Made by a program: the position numbers and the translations under genes. DNA of 64,000 nucleotides from Imbricaverruca yamaguchii (Eukaryota > Arthropoda > Thecostraca > Neoverrucidae), in assembly GCA_034440575.1 (NCBI GenBank), contig JAOTOL010001521.1:1045501-1109500 (forward strand). Direction: 5' to 3'. This document shows positions 47,986 to 60,000 of the stretch, piece by piece (position 1 is the stretch's first letter; every line of letters begins with the position of its first letter). The notes below the pieces were generated by a model that saw only the letters and a program-made list of their open reading frames with translations, had not been told where the DNA came from and made no database searches.

Positions 47986-48794
47986 GTCACCGCGCTCGAT
48001 GGCGAACAGCACTGCGGACAGCACCACGTGCGACTGCGTGTGTGGTGCTGGTGGTCTTCGGCAATTAGCTCCTGGCGGGCGCGAAACAGGACGGGAGATC
48101 AGCGGGCACGCATAAGAGCGGCACCGTACAGAACAGCTGGTGGACCTGCCTCGACATGCAGAACATCTGGCGGATCTGCGCCGGCACATACACGTGGCGG
48201 TTGCCCTTCCACCCGCACTCGTGCTGCACGATCAACCACCGATCGTCGTCTTCAACCAGGTGATGCCGTGTGGAGCCCTCCTGGTGCGGTGGGCAGACCA
48301 CAAACCACAGACCACCCGAGCCGCGCGGTGCCGAGGGCGGCGAACAGGTGGCGCCACGCATGTCGACAACCGCAGGTTCGACACTTCGGTGCACCACGAC
48401 TACACGCCTTTGTCGCAGCCGATTGTCTAGGCGGTGACGGGTTGGCGACGTTTTCGCCACGCCTTCCGGGTACTGGCGCTGGCCCCAGGGATGGCCCTGG
48501 TCCTGGTACTAACTTCTGATGAAGTGGTTTGCACGGGCCATCTTCTGATCAAACAACTCGTAAGCATGCATGAAGATGTGCTTCACGCTTCTCATGGACA
48601 GCAGACTTCCACGTTGATATGGCGCATGCGCCGGAAGCTCAGGAGCCGGCTATGCGGCACGATCCACGAGTTGTCGGTCATGCGACCGCGTGCACCGCCT
48701 CGCGGCCACTGTTGCCTGGAGCGCTCTGCCAGCAGCAGTGTGAGTGCAATGCAGATATTTGCGCCACTCAGTGCGCTCGTAGTGTATAGATTGG
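47986..48794. other. No gene seen
   Basis: GC-rich sequence with several overlapping open frames on both strands (up to 158 codons). None has a recognisable domain or consistent codon signal. Confidence 0.35.
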
Positions 48795-48908
48795 TAAATC
48801 CTTCGGGGGAGCTTTCGAGGAAGCCTTTGTGGAAGCCCTTGGGAAGCCCTTGGGGAACCCCTTGGGAAGCCCTTGGGTAAGCCCATGGGAAGCCCTTGGG
48901 GAAGCCCT
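48795..48908. repeat. ~15-bp minisatellite
   Basis: AAGCCCTTGGG(G/A)A(A/C)C-type units repeat about seven times with length drift. Confidence 0.75.
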
Positions 48909-49817
48909 CAGTGCAGTGGCCGTGCCGCATGCGTGCAGTCATCAACTGGGCGGACCCGCAGTCGTGGTGCACCATGAAGTTGGATGTGATGTCGGATAGC
49001 TGCTTGGCCTGCTCAGAAGCCGTCTGGCCGAAGGTTGGGCAGAGACGATCTGGTTGATCGTCGGTCATTGCGACTCGTGCGCAAGGCGGCGGATTATCAG
49101 AATATATCTATGCGATAAGCGTGCGAAGAAAAACTATGACTCCGTTCACATTGCTTTTGCAGGAAGGTTTTTAGGCATTCATTCCACCGGCTTATCGAGG
49201 AAATGTTATAATCGATAATGTATGCCATGCGGTACAGTATACAGCTGGCTTAACTGACTTGCGGCACAGTCTACCTGTCAACCCACCATTCAATTGCTGC
49301 ACATATACCGATTTAGGACCCGATGGAGTTACTTATTGAGTCTTCGATTATACAGCATGCAACATGCACACTTTTATGTTGAGCCAGCTAGTGCAATGAT
49401 GCTATTGAATTAAACGATCAATAAGAGGAGCAAAAAAACAGCCCATTTCCCAGCATAATGCTATGCTAATCAAGGTGGAGCGACTAAATTGTCATGAATA
49501 TTAATGTGTTTACAAATGGTCTGCTGTACGTAAATATGTAGGCATGTCAATGCCACAGGTTTAAAAATCATTTGTGTTTATTAATGTCTGAATGACGTTT
49601 AATCTGTGGTTAATCTACCTCCATCTGTCGTGAAAAACTCACCACCCTTCTGAAAACATACAACCATGGATAGAGCCACAAAACGTGCACATGGGCGTGC
49701 ACCGGCGTCCGCACACACACACTTCGTGATGCCGGTAAACAGGGCCTTCTGCTTAAGCTGGAAAGCAGGGGTGATCACAGCCGGACCGGCTTCGGGTCTC
49801 CGGCCGGCAGAGGAATG
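48909..49817. other. No gene seen
   Basis: No supported feature. An apparent start at 49666 only leads into the 50-bp array. Confidence 0.4.
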
Positions 49818-51195
49818 TTCAGTCGGTGGACGTGGTACCGCTGGGTGGTTACGTCCCGTACCCGGCTGGGTGTCGGTGGACGCGGTACCGCTGGGTGGTC
49901 ATATCCCGCACCCGGCTGGGTGTCGGTGGACGTGGTACCGCTGGGTGGTCATGTCCCGCACCCGGCTGGGTGTCGGTGGACGTGGTACCGCTGGGTGGTT
50001 ACGTCCCGTACCCGGCTGGGTGTCGGTGGACGTGGTACCGCTGGGTAGTCATGTCCTGCACCCGGCTGGGTGTCGGTGGACCTGGTACCGCTGGGTGGTC
50101 ATATCCCGCACCCGGCTGGGTGTCGGTGGACCTGGTACCGCTGGGTGGTCATATCCCGCACCCGGCTGGGTGTCGGTGGACGTGGTACCGCTTGGTGGTC
50201 ATATCCCGCACCCGGCTGGGTGTCGGTGGACGTGGTACCGCTGGGTGGTCATATCCCGCACCCGGCTGGGTGTCGGTGGACGTGGTACCGCTGGGTGGTC
50301 ATGTCCCGCACCCGGCTGGGTGTCGGTGGACGTGGTACCGCTGGGTGGTCATGTCCCGCACCCGGCTGGGTGTCGGTGGACGTGGTACCGCTGGGTGGTC
50401 ACGTCCCGTACCCGGCTGGGTGTCGGTGGACGTGGTACCGCTGGGTGGTCACGTCCCGTACCCGGCTGGGTGTCGGTGGACGTGGTATCGGTGGGTGGTC
50501 ATGTCCCGCACCCGGCTGGGTGTCGGTGGACGTGGTACCGCTGGGTGGTTACGTCCCGTACCCGGCTGGGTGTCGGTGGACGTGGTACCGCTGGGTGGTT
50601 ACGTCCCGTACCCGGCTGGGTGTCGGTGGACCTGGTACCGCTGGGTGGTCATATCCCGCACCCGGCTGGGTGTCGGTGGATGTGGTAACGCTGGGTGGTC
50701 ATGTCCTGCACCCGGCTGGGTGTCGGTGGACCTGGTACCGCTTGGTGGTCATGTCCTGCACCCGGCTGGGTGTCGGTGGACGTGGTACCGCTGGGTGGTT
50801 ACGTCCCGCACCCGGCTGGGTGTCGGTGGACGTGGTACCGCTGGGTGGTCATGTCCCGCACTCGGCTGGGTGTCGGTGGACGTGGTACCGCTGGGTGGTT
50901 ACGTCCCGTACCCGGCTGGGTGTCGGTGGACGCGGTACCGCTGGGTGGTCATATCCCGCACCCGGCTGGGTGTCGGTGGACGTGGTACCGCTGGGTGGTC
51001 ACGTCCCGTACCCGGCTGGGTGTCGGTGGACCTGGTACCGCTGGGTGGTCATGTCCCGCACCCGGCTGGGTGTCGGTGGACCTGGTACCGCTGGGTGGTC
51101 ATGTCCCGCACCCGGCTGGGTGTCGGTGGACGTGGTACCGCTGGGTGGTTACGTCCCGTACCCGGCTGGGTGTCGGTGGACGCGGTGCCACAGAG
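49818..51195. repeat. 50-bp minisatellite, ~27 highly uniform units
   Basis: The unit contains CCCGGCTGGGTGTCGGTGGA, CG/CTGGTACCG and CTGGGTGGT. Its one variable box alternates between CATGTCCCGCA, CATATCCCGCA and (T/C)ACGTCCCGTA. Most units carry GGTACC. Since 50 is not a multiple of three, all three plus frames rotate through the same 50-residue repeat (frames of 340, 396 and 476 codons). These are not genes. Confidence 0.95.
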
Positions 51196-52340
51196 TGGTC
51201 ACGTCCATGCTCGTTATGACGCGCGTGAACGTCCCCGAGCGCCAGGAGAAGGGTAGCTAGGTCCATGCGCCGGAAAAAGAGGAGCACCCCATTAAGTGGC
51301 TGCGCTGTCCGATGGGCTTGGTAGATGACCTGATGGATGACCTGATGGATGACCTGGTGGATGACCTGGAGATGTGGATCACCAGCCGCGGTTAGCCGGT
51401 GCAGCACGAGGTCTTGGATGGTCTGTCTCCTCGTCGATCTGAACGAGGACCATATTTGAATTAACTCTGATTCACCGAATGTGCCGGACACAATTTGAGA
51501 AGTGATAGGCAAACTCTTACGCGCAAATGCTACACTGCATTTAAATTATTGCGTGGAAGCTTTTGGTTCTAATTTGCTCCATGATCAAGGTTAAGTAATA
51601 GATCCACAGCGAAGACACAACAACTAATTCACGTTTCATTCGTCCAGGTCGGGAACGGTAGCTAGAGGAACTCAAAATATTTGCAGTGGGATAAAGAAGG
51701 CCTAGTGCATATTTGATTCAAGCACATGAGCTGGCGCATGCAATTCACGGAGTTGACACATTGCACATTGATACATTCTTTCAGTTTTCAAACACTACCG
51801 AGAGCGGTCATGCATGAGGGATCAGGTAGCAATGGGCAAGAACATTACCATGCCAGCAGCATTTCATGCTGCGAATAGTTGACCAGTAGAATAGGCTGTC
51901 TTCAAGTGTAATAAGTTTGTTCTCCATCGGCGGATTTGTTCGAAACAAGCTCCATGCACGTTATTGGACCAGAACGCTCTGTATGCACAAGTACGTGTGA
52001 GCTCGGACTCGCTGTGCACGTACTCTGTACAAGTGCGTGTCGCGTGCTACTCACCCATTCCGCCAACATCCTCATGTAATAGGTCAGAGGAACTTAGAAA
52101 CGTCACAAAAAGTGTGGTTGGAGGGGAAACTAAAAAGTGCATTCTTACCATGCATCGCCATAGCATTAATGTAAAGCTTTCATGAAAATTGTGTGGGTGG
52201 ATAGCCCCACTGCCCATGCTCCGACACCTATACAATCAGCCACTCAACATCATCGACGATCTCCTCGTGCTCTCGGCAGGCTTATCATGCTCTCGTCGGT
52301 CTCCTCGTGTTACCATAGGTCCCAAAGTGCAGTCGAAAGT
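51196..52340. other. No gene; 12-bp repeat at 51320-51372
   Basis: ATGACCTGATGG-type units repeat four to five times at 51320-51372. The rest has no supported feature. Confidence 0.55.
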
Positions 52341-52470
52341 TACCTTGCTTTTGATGTATATTCGAGCACAGCCCTTCGTCAAACCACAAAAAAATGAGAA
52401 AAGAAAAGTTTCTTTGCTTTTTTTGTGGTTTGATGAAGGGTTCCACTTGAATATACATCAAGAGGAAAGT
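52341..52470. repeat. Long imperfect hairpin (~50-bp arms)
   Basis: Left arm about 52345-52394 (GATGTATATTCGAGC, then CCCTTCGTCAAACCACAAAA) pairs with right arm about 52418-52465 (TTTTGTGGTTTGATGAAGGG, then TTGAATATACATCAAG). There are a few mismatches and a ~23-nt loop. This suits a decayed fold-back MITE. Confidence 0.75.
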
Positions 52471-53516
52471 AAATTGTATTTTATAATCATCGAGGAAAGT
52501 TCATGGTTATAATATTGACCAGAAAGCAATACAGGAAACGTTTGAAAATATAACTGGAAGGAAATCCAGGAAGTTAAGCAGGTCAGGCCAAATCATGCAA
52601 ATGTCACAACATCAGCATCTTGTCTTACATTCTCAAGTGACTTAAATCTTCAAGAATGTATGAATTAATATTTTTGAGCATAAAAACCACACTGTGCCTG
52701 CGTTAGCATGTTGCAAGCAGAATTCCAAGGTATCGTTTCCAGCTTATATGTAGTTGATATCCGACAATTATTCCATTATTAGGATACGATGCAAAACAGA
52801 AAAACCCATATCTGATGGCTACGACTAAGCCATTACAAAGCAGACTGCATACTAGAAAACTGTTTGATGGATCACCATTTCGAGTCTCTTAAAAACCAAG
52901 AAGAGAATTGATACGTGTATCAGGATGGGATGAAAGCCCGCCGTAAAATCAGCCTCTTGTTTCATTTTACGAAATCATTTTTTCCAGTCGGCATGTTCCG
53001 AATAATGTAACCATTTAAGTTCCAATAGCCGATACAATTGGACAGGTATCTTTGTACAGCACAAGTTTCATAAAGCAAGCAATGTTATGAAGTGGTATGT
53101 TTAATGGTTTTGTGACGCAAATTGCTGTTATCTTTTAAATGTTAATTTTCTATTCACATTCTCCATATTCTCCATTAATTGCTAGGCACCTTCGGTCTAG
53201 TCATGTAGTCGCCCGAGTGAGATGAGAGGGATGGGAAGGATATTGTTGTACCACAATTGTTGAACTACCTTGCTACGTAGACCCTACAACTAGGTTATCA
53301 CACCTACCTACCTTGGGCAACATAATATATAGCCCATTCTTGAATGTAATCTCAGGTAAACTTATCCTTACGTATTTTAATTTTGAACCGGTTCCAGAGA
53401 GTTATAATTTCTATGATGTTTCTAAGATATTAGCAGACAAGTTTAAATGGGTCCTGATTTGAACTTAGGAAGAAACATAGATATTCTACATTTCAATGCA
53501 AGGTCCATAGTAAATA
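52471..53516. other. No gene seen
   Basis: AT-rich sequence with no supported feature. Confidence 0.4.
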
Positions 53517-53640
53517 AATGACATGACGACATGACGACATGACGACATGACGACATGGCGACATGACGACATGACGACATGACGACATAACGCCATGACA
53601 TGACATGGCTACATCACATGGCGACATGACGGCGTAACAT
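53517..53640. repeat. 9-bp GACGACATG microsatellite
   Basis: GACGACATG is repeated about seven times, then decays through GCCATGACATGACATGGC-type words to about 53640. Confidence 0.88.
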
Positions 53641-54243
53641 GTGTCTGCTGTCGAGGAATGATGTCAAGGATGTATGTAGGGATGCTAGCGCTAGCGGATG
53701 CTGTCGACTTTCAAAGAGGGTGGTGACAAATCGTAACCGTAGAATGACCGCTCGGATTTCGATATAGTGCCAAGTGACGGTAAAAGCTTAACTCTATATC
53801 TTCGATGCATTGCAAGTGTCGGTCTCAAGTGATTAGCTACATGAAGGCAGAAATGTGCTTTAGCACGCGATGCTTTGATGTTTATTTGTACAGCGTTTTG
53901 AATGACAAGTTGGGTTGCAGTTCCAATGGATCTGGACGATAACCCCTTTCAAATGTTGATCATCGGAAAATATAAACAGGGACCTAACATATGCAAAGTT
54001 GTATCATCTAATTTTTGGTAAATCAACGTAAAATAATCTATCCATTGAACGATCACTATTCTCGTCACATTTTCGCATCACATAATCAAATATCATGTGT
54101 AAGTCTTATCCTAGCCTTCCAAAACCGTCGAGTTACTGTTGAAAGTCAATATTTGAACGGCCCGTTCATCCTTCTATATCTTAATTCGCATTCTGTGCAT
54201 GTGTGATGCATTCACGAGTGAATAAATGCGGATATAAAATAAA
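53641..54243. other. No gene seen
   Basis: No supported feature. Confidence 0.35.
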
Positions 54244-54398
<155 letters not shown>

Positions 54399-54400
<2 letters not shown>

Positions 54401-55825
54401 TGAGAGTAATACTGAAAAGTAAGCCATCTATTCTTAAAATGATTGTCTATGCTGTTTTTAAAGATGTTCAATGTGCTGCTACTGACAATTTGTTCTGGCA
54501 GCTGGTTCCAGTGTTATACTACCCTGTTGGTGAAGAAAGTCTGCCTCAACCTTGTTCCGCTGTGGTTAACTTTAATTTTGAATTTATGACCTCTAATTGC
54601 ATCATTTCTGTTCAACTCAAACGTTTCCTCAAGATATCCCCTCTCCAGACCATGGACAAATTGAAAGACCTCGATAAGATCTACTCTCAGCCTTCTATAT
54701 CTGAGTGAAAACATATTTAATTTCTTCAATCTTTTCTCGTATGCCAGGTTGCTTATCCCATTAACCATTTTTGTAGCCCTCTTTTGTACTCTCTCTAAAA
54801 GCCAACAATCTTTTTCATAGCTTGGAGACCAAGCTTGGATGCAGTATCCCAAATGTGGCCTGACATATGCACAGTAAAGCTTCCTGATGACTTCCTCACT
54901 TCTGTATGATACATTCCTATTTATTGCCCCGAACATTCTTAGTGCCTTCTTCCTGGCTTCCTTGGTCTGTTCTGATGCCCCCAATTTGGTGTTTAGAATA
55001 ACACCTAAATCCTTCTCCTGTTGAGTCACTGATAGCACTTGGCCACCCATCAAGTATAGAGCCTTCATATGCTGCTTATGCATGATTTTGCACTTATCAA
55101 AATTAAATTTAATTTGCCATTCTTCGGACCACTTCACAAGTTCGTCTAAGTCTTTTTCCAGTGAGATATGCTCATTTTGACCTGTTATTGCCCTAAGGAC
55201 CTTCAAATCATCCGCAAATTTCAAAACTTTACTGCTTAGGCCACTGTCAATGATATTTACAACTATAATGAACAGTAGTGGCCCCAGTACTGACCCCTGG
55301 GGGACTCCACTAAGAACATTTTGTCACGATGACTTTGTACCATTTAGCATCACTCGTTGCTGTCTATCTGAAAGCTACAACTCTATCCATTTTAAGATGC
55401 TACCTGCACTACCATGGGACTGAAGATGTATCATTAACCGTTTATGGGGCACCTTGTCAAAGGCCTTACTAAAGTCAAGATATGCTACATGAACCTGATT
55501 TCTCTGATCAAATTGTTCTGTGGCCAAGTTAAAAAAGTCCAAGAGATTTGTGAGACACGATCGTCCTTTTCTAAACACATGTTGAGTATCTTGAATCAAT
55601 CTGCTACCTTCCAGATAACTAACTATTATATCCTTGATAATTGATTCGAGTACCTTGCAGACTAGGGATGTGAGACTTACTGGCCTATGGTTTTCAACCT
55701 TCCCTCTTTCTCCTTTCTTGAAAATAGGAACCACATTTGCCCTTTTCCAATCGGTTGGAATTTCATTTTGTGAAAATGATCTACAAAATATTACACTTAG
55801 TGGAAATCCCAGTTCCAGGGCTCAA
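54399..55825 (-). mobile_element. 5'-truncated CR1/jockey-like non-LTR retrotransposon, ORF2 reverse transcriptase
   Basis: The minus strand from 55825 to 54399 stays in a single frame. It shows IPTDWKRANVVPIFKKGE, HRPVSLTSLVCKVLESII, AYLDFSKAFDKVPH (first catalytic Asp), SGVPQGSVLGPLLF, and KFADD, where a full-length element would have the catalytic FADD box. The end has WNQLPEQIVSSSTLNIF. In-frame stops lie at 55375-55377, 55324-55326 and 54514-54516, with no frameshift. It is inactive but fairly young. The endonuclease half is missing; homology stops near 55826. Confidence 0.9.
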
Positions 55826-56740
55826 AAATTGTATCGTTCTGTCGTCGTGGACGACAACCACGAACGGGGACTTTTGGCGACCACATTTCCATATCATTAG
55901 AAATATTATATGTGAAATCATATAAATGGTACCTACTATACATAAAATTAACTACGTCACGATATCCGTGTCAAGGTACGCAGGGTTGAAACGAATCGGA
56001 TTGAACCGGGACTGGAAATGTCCCTTCCGTGCAGACCTCTAGAAATGTTACACCGTGCAGACCTCTACCACCCACCGCCACGCTACCATTTCTTCATTCC
56101 CATCGTACGCTTTTGGGTTTCTAGTATCTAGTATCTAGTACGCTCAGCGGGAAAAAAATGACTCAACGGCAACAAAGTGTCGTCGAGACAACCATTCCAT
56201 CGTTCAGACGACCGCCGACGATAAAATTGTCTCCCGTTTAGCGCAGAGCCAATGGCATGCCTTCTGGTCGCCGGTGGTTGTCCTCCGTCCCGGTTCCACT
56301 TGATGCTCGATGGCAGCGTTACAGAAGTACCCATCTATGGTATATTCAGCGGCTTTGGAGGCAAGCGACTAGACCACTGGTACTAAAACAACACTAGACC
56401 TACGTTAAGTAATGAATAATTTATAACATTAGCTGATTTTTTTTAATTTCTATTTGAATCCTTTCTTCATGTAGGATGTACAATATTTTTAATTTCATTA
56501 AAATCGTTGGAAATAATCTAGAAGAATGTAATTCTTTTACGCGAATTCCCTCGCGTTCAAATCCGTCCATTTCCCTTTTAAACGCGACGATGTGCGTCGA
56601 AGAGTGAAATAGGTAATTGATCACGGTTCTTTGTAACTGATGAGTGGTGAATGAGTGCGGCAAGATAAAACTACCAAGGTCGAATTCTCTGGAGTGTTAA
56701 TCAAACAATTGTTTTCATTTTTGGACTTATATGAGACCAA
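55826..56740. other. No gene seen; possible 5' region of the next gene
   Basis: CTAGTAT is repeated near 56119-56140. No promoter element could be assigned. An in-frame TGA at 56732-56734 supports 56741 as the first Met of the next gene's first visible exon. Confidence 0.35.
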
Positions 56741-57002
56741 ATGAAGTGGTTCGGTCTGAAACAGACTCCAGACACAGACTCTATTCAGGGCCAGGGTGTA
56801 AGGGTGACAAAGAGAGTAAGGTCATCCTGTAGATGTGGACATTGCGATTGGAAAGGTACTGCACAGAGCATTTATAAACATTCAAAAGTCAAGCACGCAG
56901 GTCTACCAGTGTTAAGAGTACTGCAAGATAGCCATTTTGGCCCTGGGAGGCGATTTGATTGGACTTGCAAGCCAGCACTGGATCATCAACCATCAAGCTC
57001 AG
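56741..57002 (+). CDS. Zinc-finger gene, exon 1
   Basis: Met at 56741, TGA two codons upstream in frame. Contains the finger SSCRCGHCDWKG to KHSKVKHAG. Ends CCATCAAGCTCAG with the donor GTGAGA at 57003, phase 1. Confidence 0.68.
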
Positions 57003-60000
57003 GTGAGAATCTTGGTATATGAATTACATTTGAGTAAAATATAGTCACCTAAAGGTAATTAGAAAAGATATTTTGGTGTGTAGGTACCTACTCAGCAGGC
57101 ATTGCACTGCAGTTGGTGGCAATTCATACAATATAGGGATGGCGAATTTTAGCCACCTGGTGGTTTAAACCATGGTTTAAACTGGCTGGCATAAATTAAT
57201 TTAAGCCACTCTGGCTTAAATTATACTTCTGGTATGGCTGGAGGGCAGTGATTAACATTAGTTAGGGAAGCATCAATTATTATTCCAAAATGTGCTACAC
57301 TCATACTACACAAGTATGGACACCAGCAGCACCAAAATCATGCATTGTAAGTTTCATTTGCCTCAGTTTGCAAATTCAGCACTGGGATGACCATTAAATT
57401 TAGTGCTGGGATAACATAAGCATGCAAAATATCCTATCAGCCACATGAGTTCCCTAATGCCTTGTAGTATTTTGGAGGTCATAGGGACCAGCACTGAATT
57501 CAAATTGGGCTCTTAAAATGTGAGAAATGCAAACAAAGCTAGATACCTACCTACCTAGGTCAAACTTTCATTGTTTAGGTAACAAATGTGCTAGTTCCTC
57601 CAAGGAAGTAGTGGTAGGTGTGCCCCAAAAACCAATGGTTTATATCAGGCTGGATATATTGGGCTATGATGGACCTAAATACAGACAAAATGTCTTGTGA
57701 CTAACAAGTTAACCATAGTTTGAATTTTCAACCCAGGTTTACAACTATTGCCATATATTGACACATGCATCCAGCGGCACAACCTGAGGGGGGCTAAAGT
57801 CGCTATAGCACCCTCCAGAAGCAAGAGAGGGGGCCCTTATGGGTGTCCTGAGAGAGAGGATATAGCCCCTTTGGCCCCCCTCTGGTTGTGCCACTGCATA
57901 CATCACAACACAGCACACACAATCCCAGTGTCCTGAAATTCATAATTTTAAGTGGAAATCCCTGTTTTTTTGTGTTTACCCCACTTGAGATGGTTTGGAC
58001 TAACCAGTATGGTTCGCAAGCCCCTGGTTTTAGTTATATTGCTTCAATACCAGAGAAGGAATGCTTTTATTGCTTTAATACCAGATAATAAACACAAACC
58101 AAAGGGTTTTTCTTCCTAACTACCTGGTTTTTGCTCAGTGCTTACATAATTCCCACCTGTCTCAAAACGAATTTCAGAACCATGCACAATCCCTTGTCTC
58201 CACTTCCATCAGTGTTTCCATCCTTGTCTCCAAACATGAAATAATGTGCTACCATACCATGCTGTAGAAGGTGTGCAATAGTTGAAAATGTGTGCAAAAT
58301 GTGCGATAGGTGGATAACAGATTGCTTACTGTTAGTTATGAATATAGTCCCATTGGCACTGCTGCTGCTGGTCACTGCTTCTAAAAATCATGTAGTAATA
58401 TATGAAAATAAATGGGTCAATGGATCAGCTGATGAAGTGCCTGTTATGATGTCATGTATGGGATAGATATTTACCAAATTTGTTTGAGCAAATCAATGCC
58501 TACAGATTTATCTAAAATATACAGCAATTCTTCTGCCTCAAGTAGATAATTTACATAACTGAGACTGGCATTTTATTCAATTCCATGTTATAAATCCATT
58601 ACGTGGCAAAAGTCAAACCACCTAGGTGCTGTATATATCTTTTCTATCAAATAATCTGTGTATTTATCACAGGTAACTCAAAAGTTTCACCATCTAGTTT
58701 TTCTTTCAGACACTGTGCTCGAGACTGAGCCACCAACCTTCAATCTGGACAACCCTACTTCAGCTGAAGTAGAGGATGATCCTGATGTCCCTAAGCCAGC
58801 AGGCAATGGGGTGGACCCAATGGAACCAGAAGGTATGTGCCTGTTTTGTATTTCACATTAGGGTATTCAGGATAGCTGGGTAGCTCAATTGGTCAGGCAT
58901 TAAGCTTACAATGAACATATGTTACATGTTCAAATGCCAAAGAATCCTGATGTGGTTTAGTCTCCTATGTTTTGTCATTGTTGTTTCACTGTTCACATAG
59001 CCATAGAGGTGTTCAATTCATTATTTGGAATTTAAACTCCATTACATGCTATACCTACTATAAGAGGTAAGTTAGGCCCAAAGCAGTGCTTAGAACCTTA
59101 CTCCAGAAAATGTCATTAAAGTATCCTGGGCTATGGCTGCGAAGGTTTGGATCAATCATGGTTGCAAACTGCAATGCGACCCCCAACTTATGTAATTATT
59201 GTTTCACATGCCTGGAACCACTGAGCTTTCCACTGCATGGTAATTATTATTGGCTGGCACAGAAATACTGAATAATTTATTTAAAGCACTCAGCTAATTC
59301 AGTATAACAGAAATGTGACCTAGATAGCTCAATTAAAACATGAAACATTTAAAACATGATAGCTCAGCTTAACCTGTGACCCACTGGGGTCCTCAGCCGA
59401 ACGCGCCCCACTGGGGGGGGAATATTACCCCCAGTCTAACTCGACTCCTATGGGGAGTAGGAGAAAAAAATCCTATACCGTTAGATAGCCCGTGACAGGA
59501 TCTTTTAAAGATGTCAGTCATTTGTCAGCTCAGGTCAATATTAAGGTCACTCGAGGCCCTCTACGGTCAAATTTGGCTAAATCCAGGATCTGCCCCCATA
59601 TACCCCAATATATCTCTGGATCTATGATAGCTAAGAAACGGACACCGCCACAAGGCTCTTGAAAAATGCTTTCGGTTTGGTGCGATCAGATTTTGGCTCA
59701 GGTCAATAGTTTAGCCTCCAGAGGTCATCAAAGGTCAAAACCGGCGATTATGGGTAAAACGTTTTTCGTGAATAACTTTTTATATAATTATGATAAAGCG
59801 ACAATTAACACGCCATCGTGTTTGTCTCATCGAGAGGCGTTCAACAATATATGGCATGACCTGGTTAGGCCCAGTCTCAAATTTGGCTTCAAGTCAAGGT
59901 CACCCGTTGACCTAGGTATTTCATGTTGTATATCGTTGAAAGCCTTCACGAGACAAACACAATGGCGATGATTCCACGCCTGTATCGTTACTCTGTGAAA

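Noticed and set aside
47561..48519. GC-rich open frames up to 219 codons
   Set aside because: They begin within the 49-bp repeat, have overlapping rivals on both strands, and no recognisable domain.
49666..51260. Open frames of 340, 396 and 476 codons
   Set aside because: They are three frames of one 50-bp tandem repeat, each giving the same rotating 50-residue pattern. No start context, splice site or domain supports a protein.
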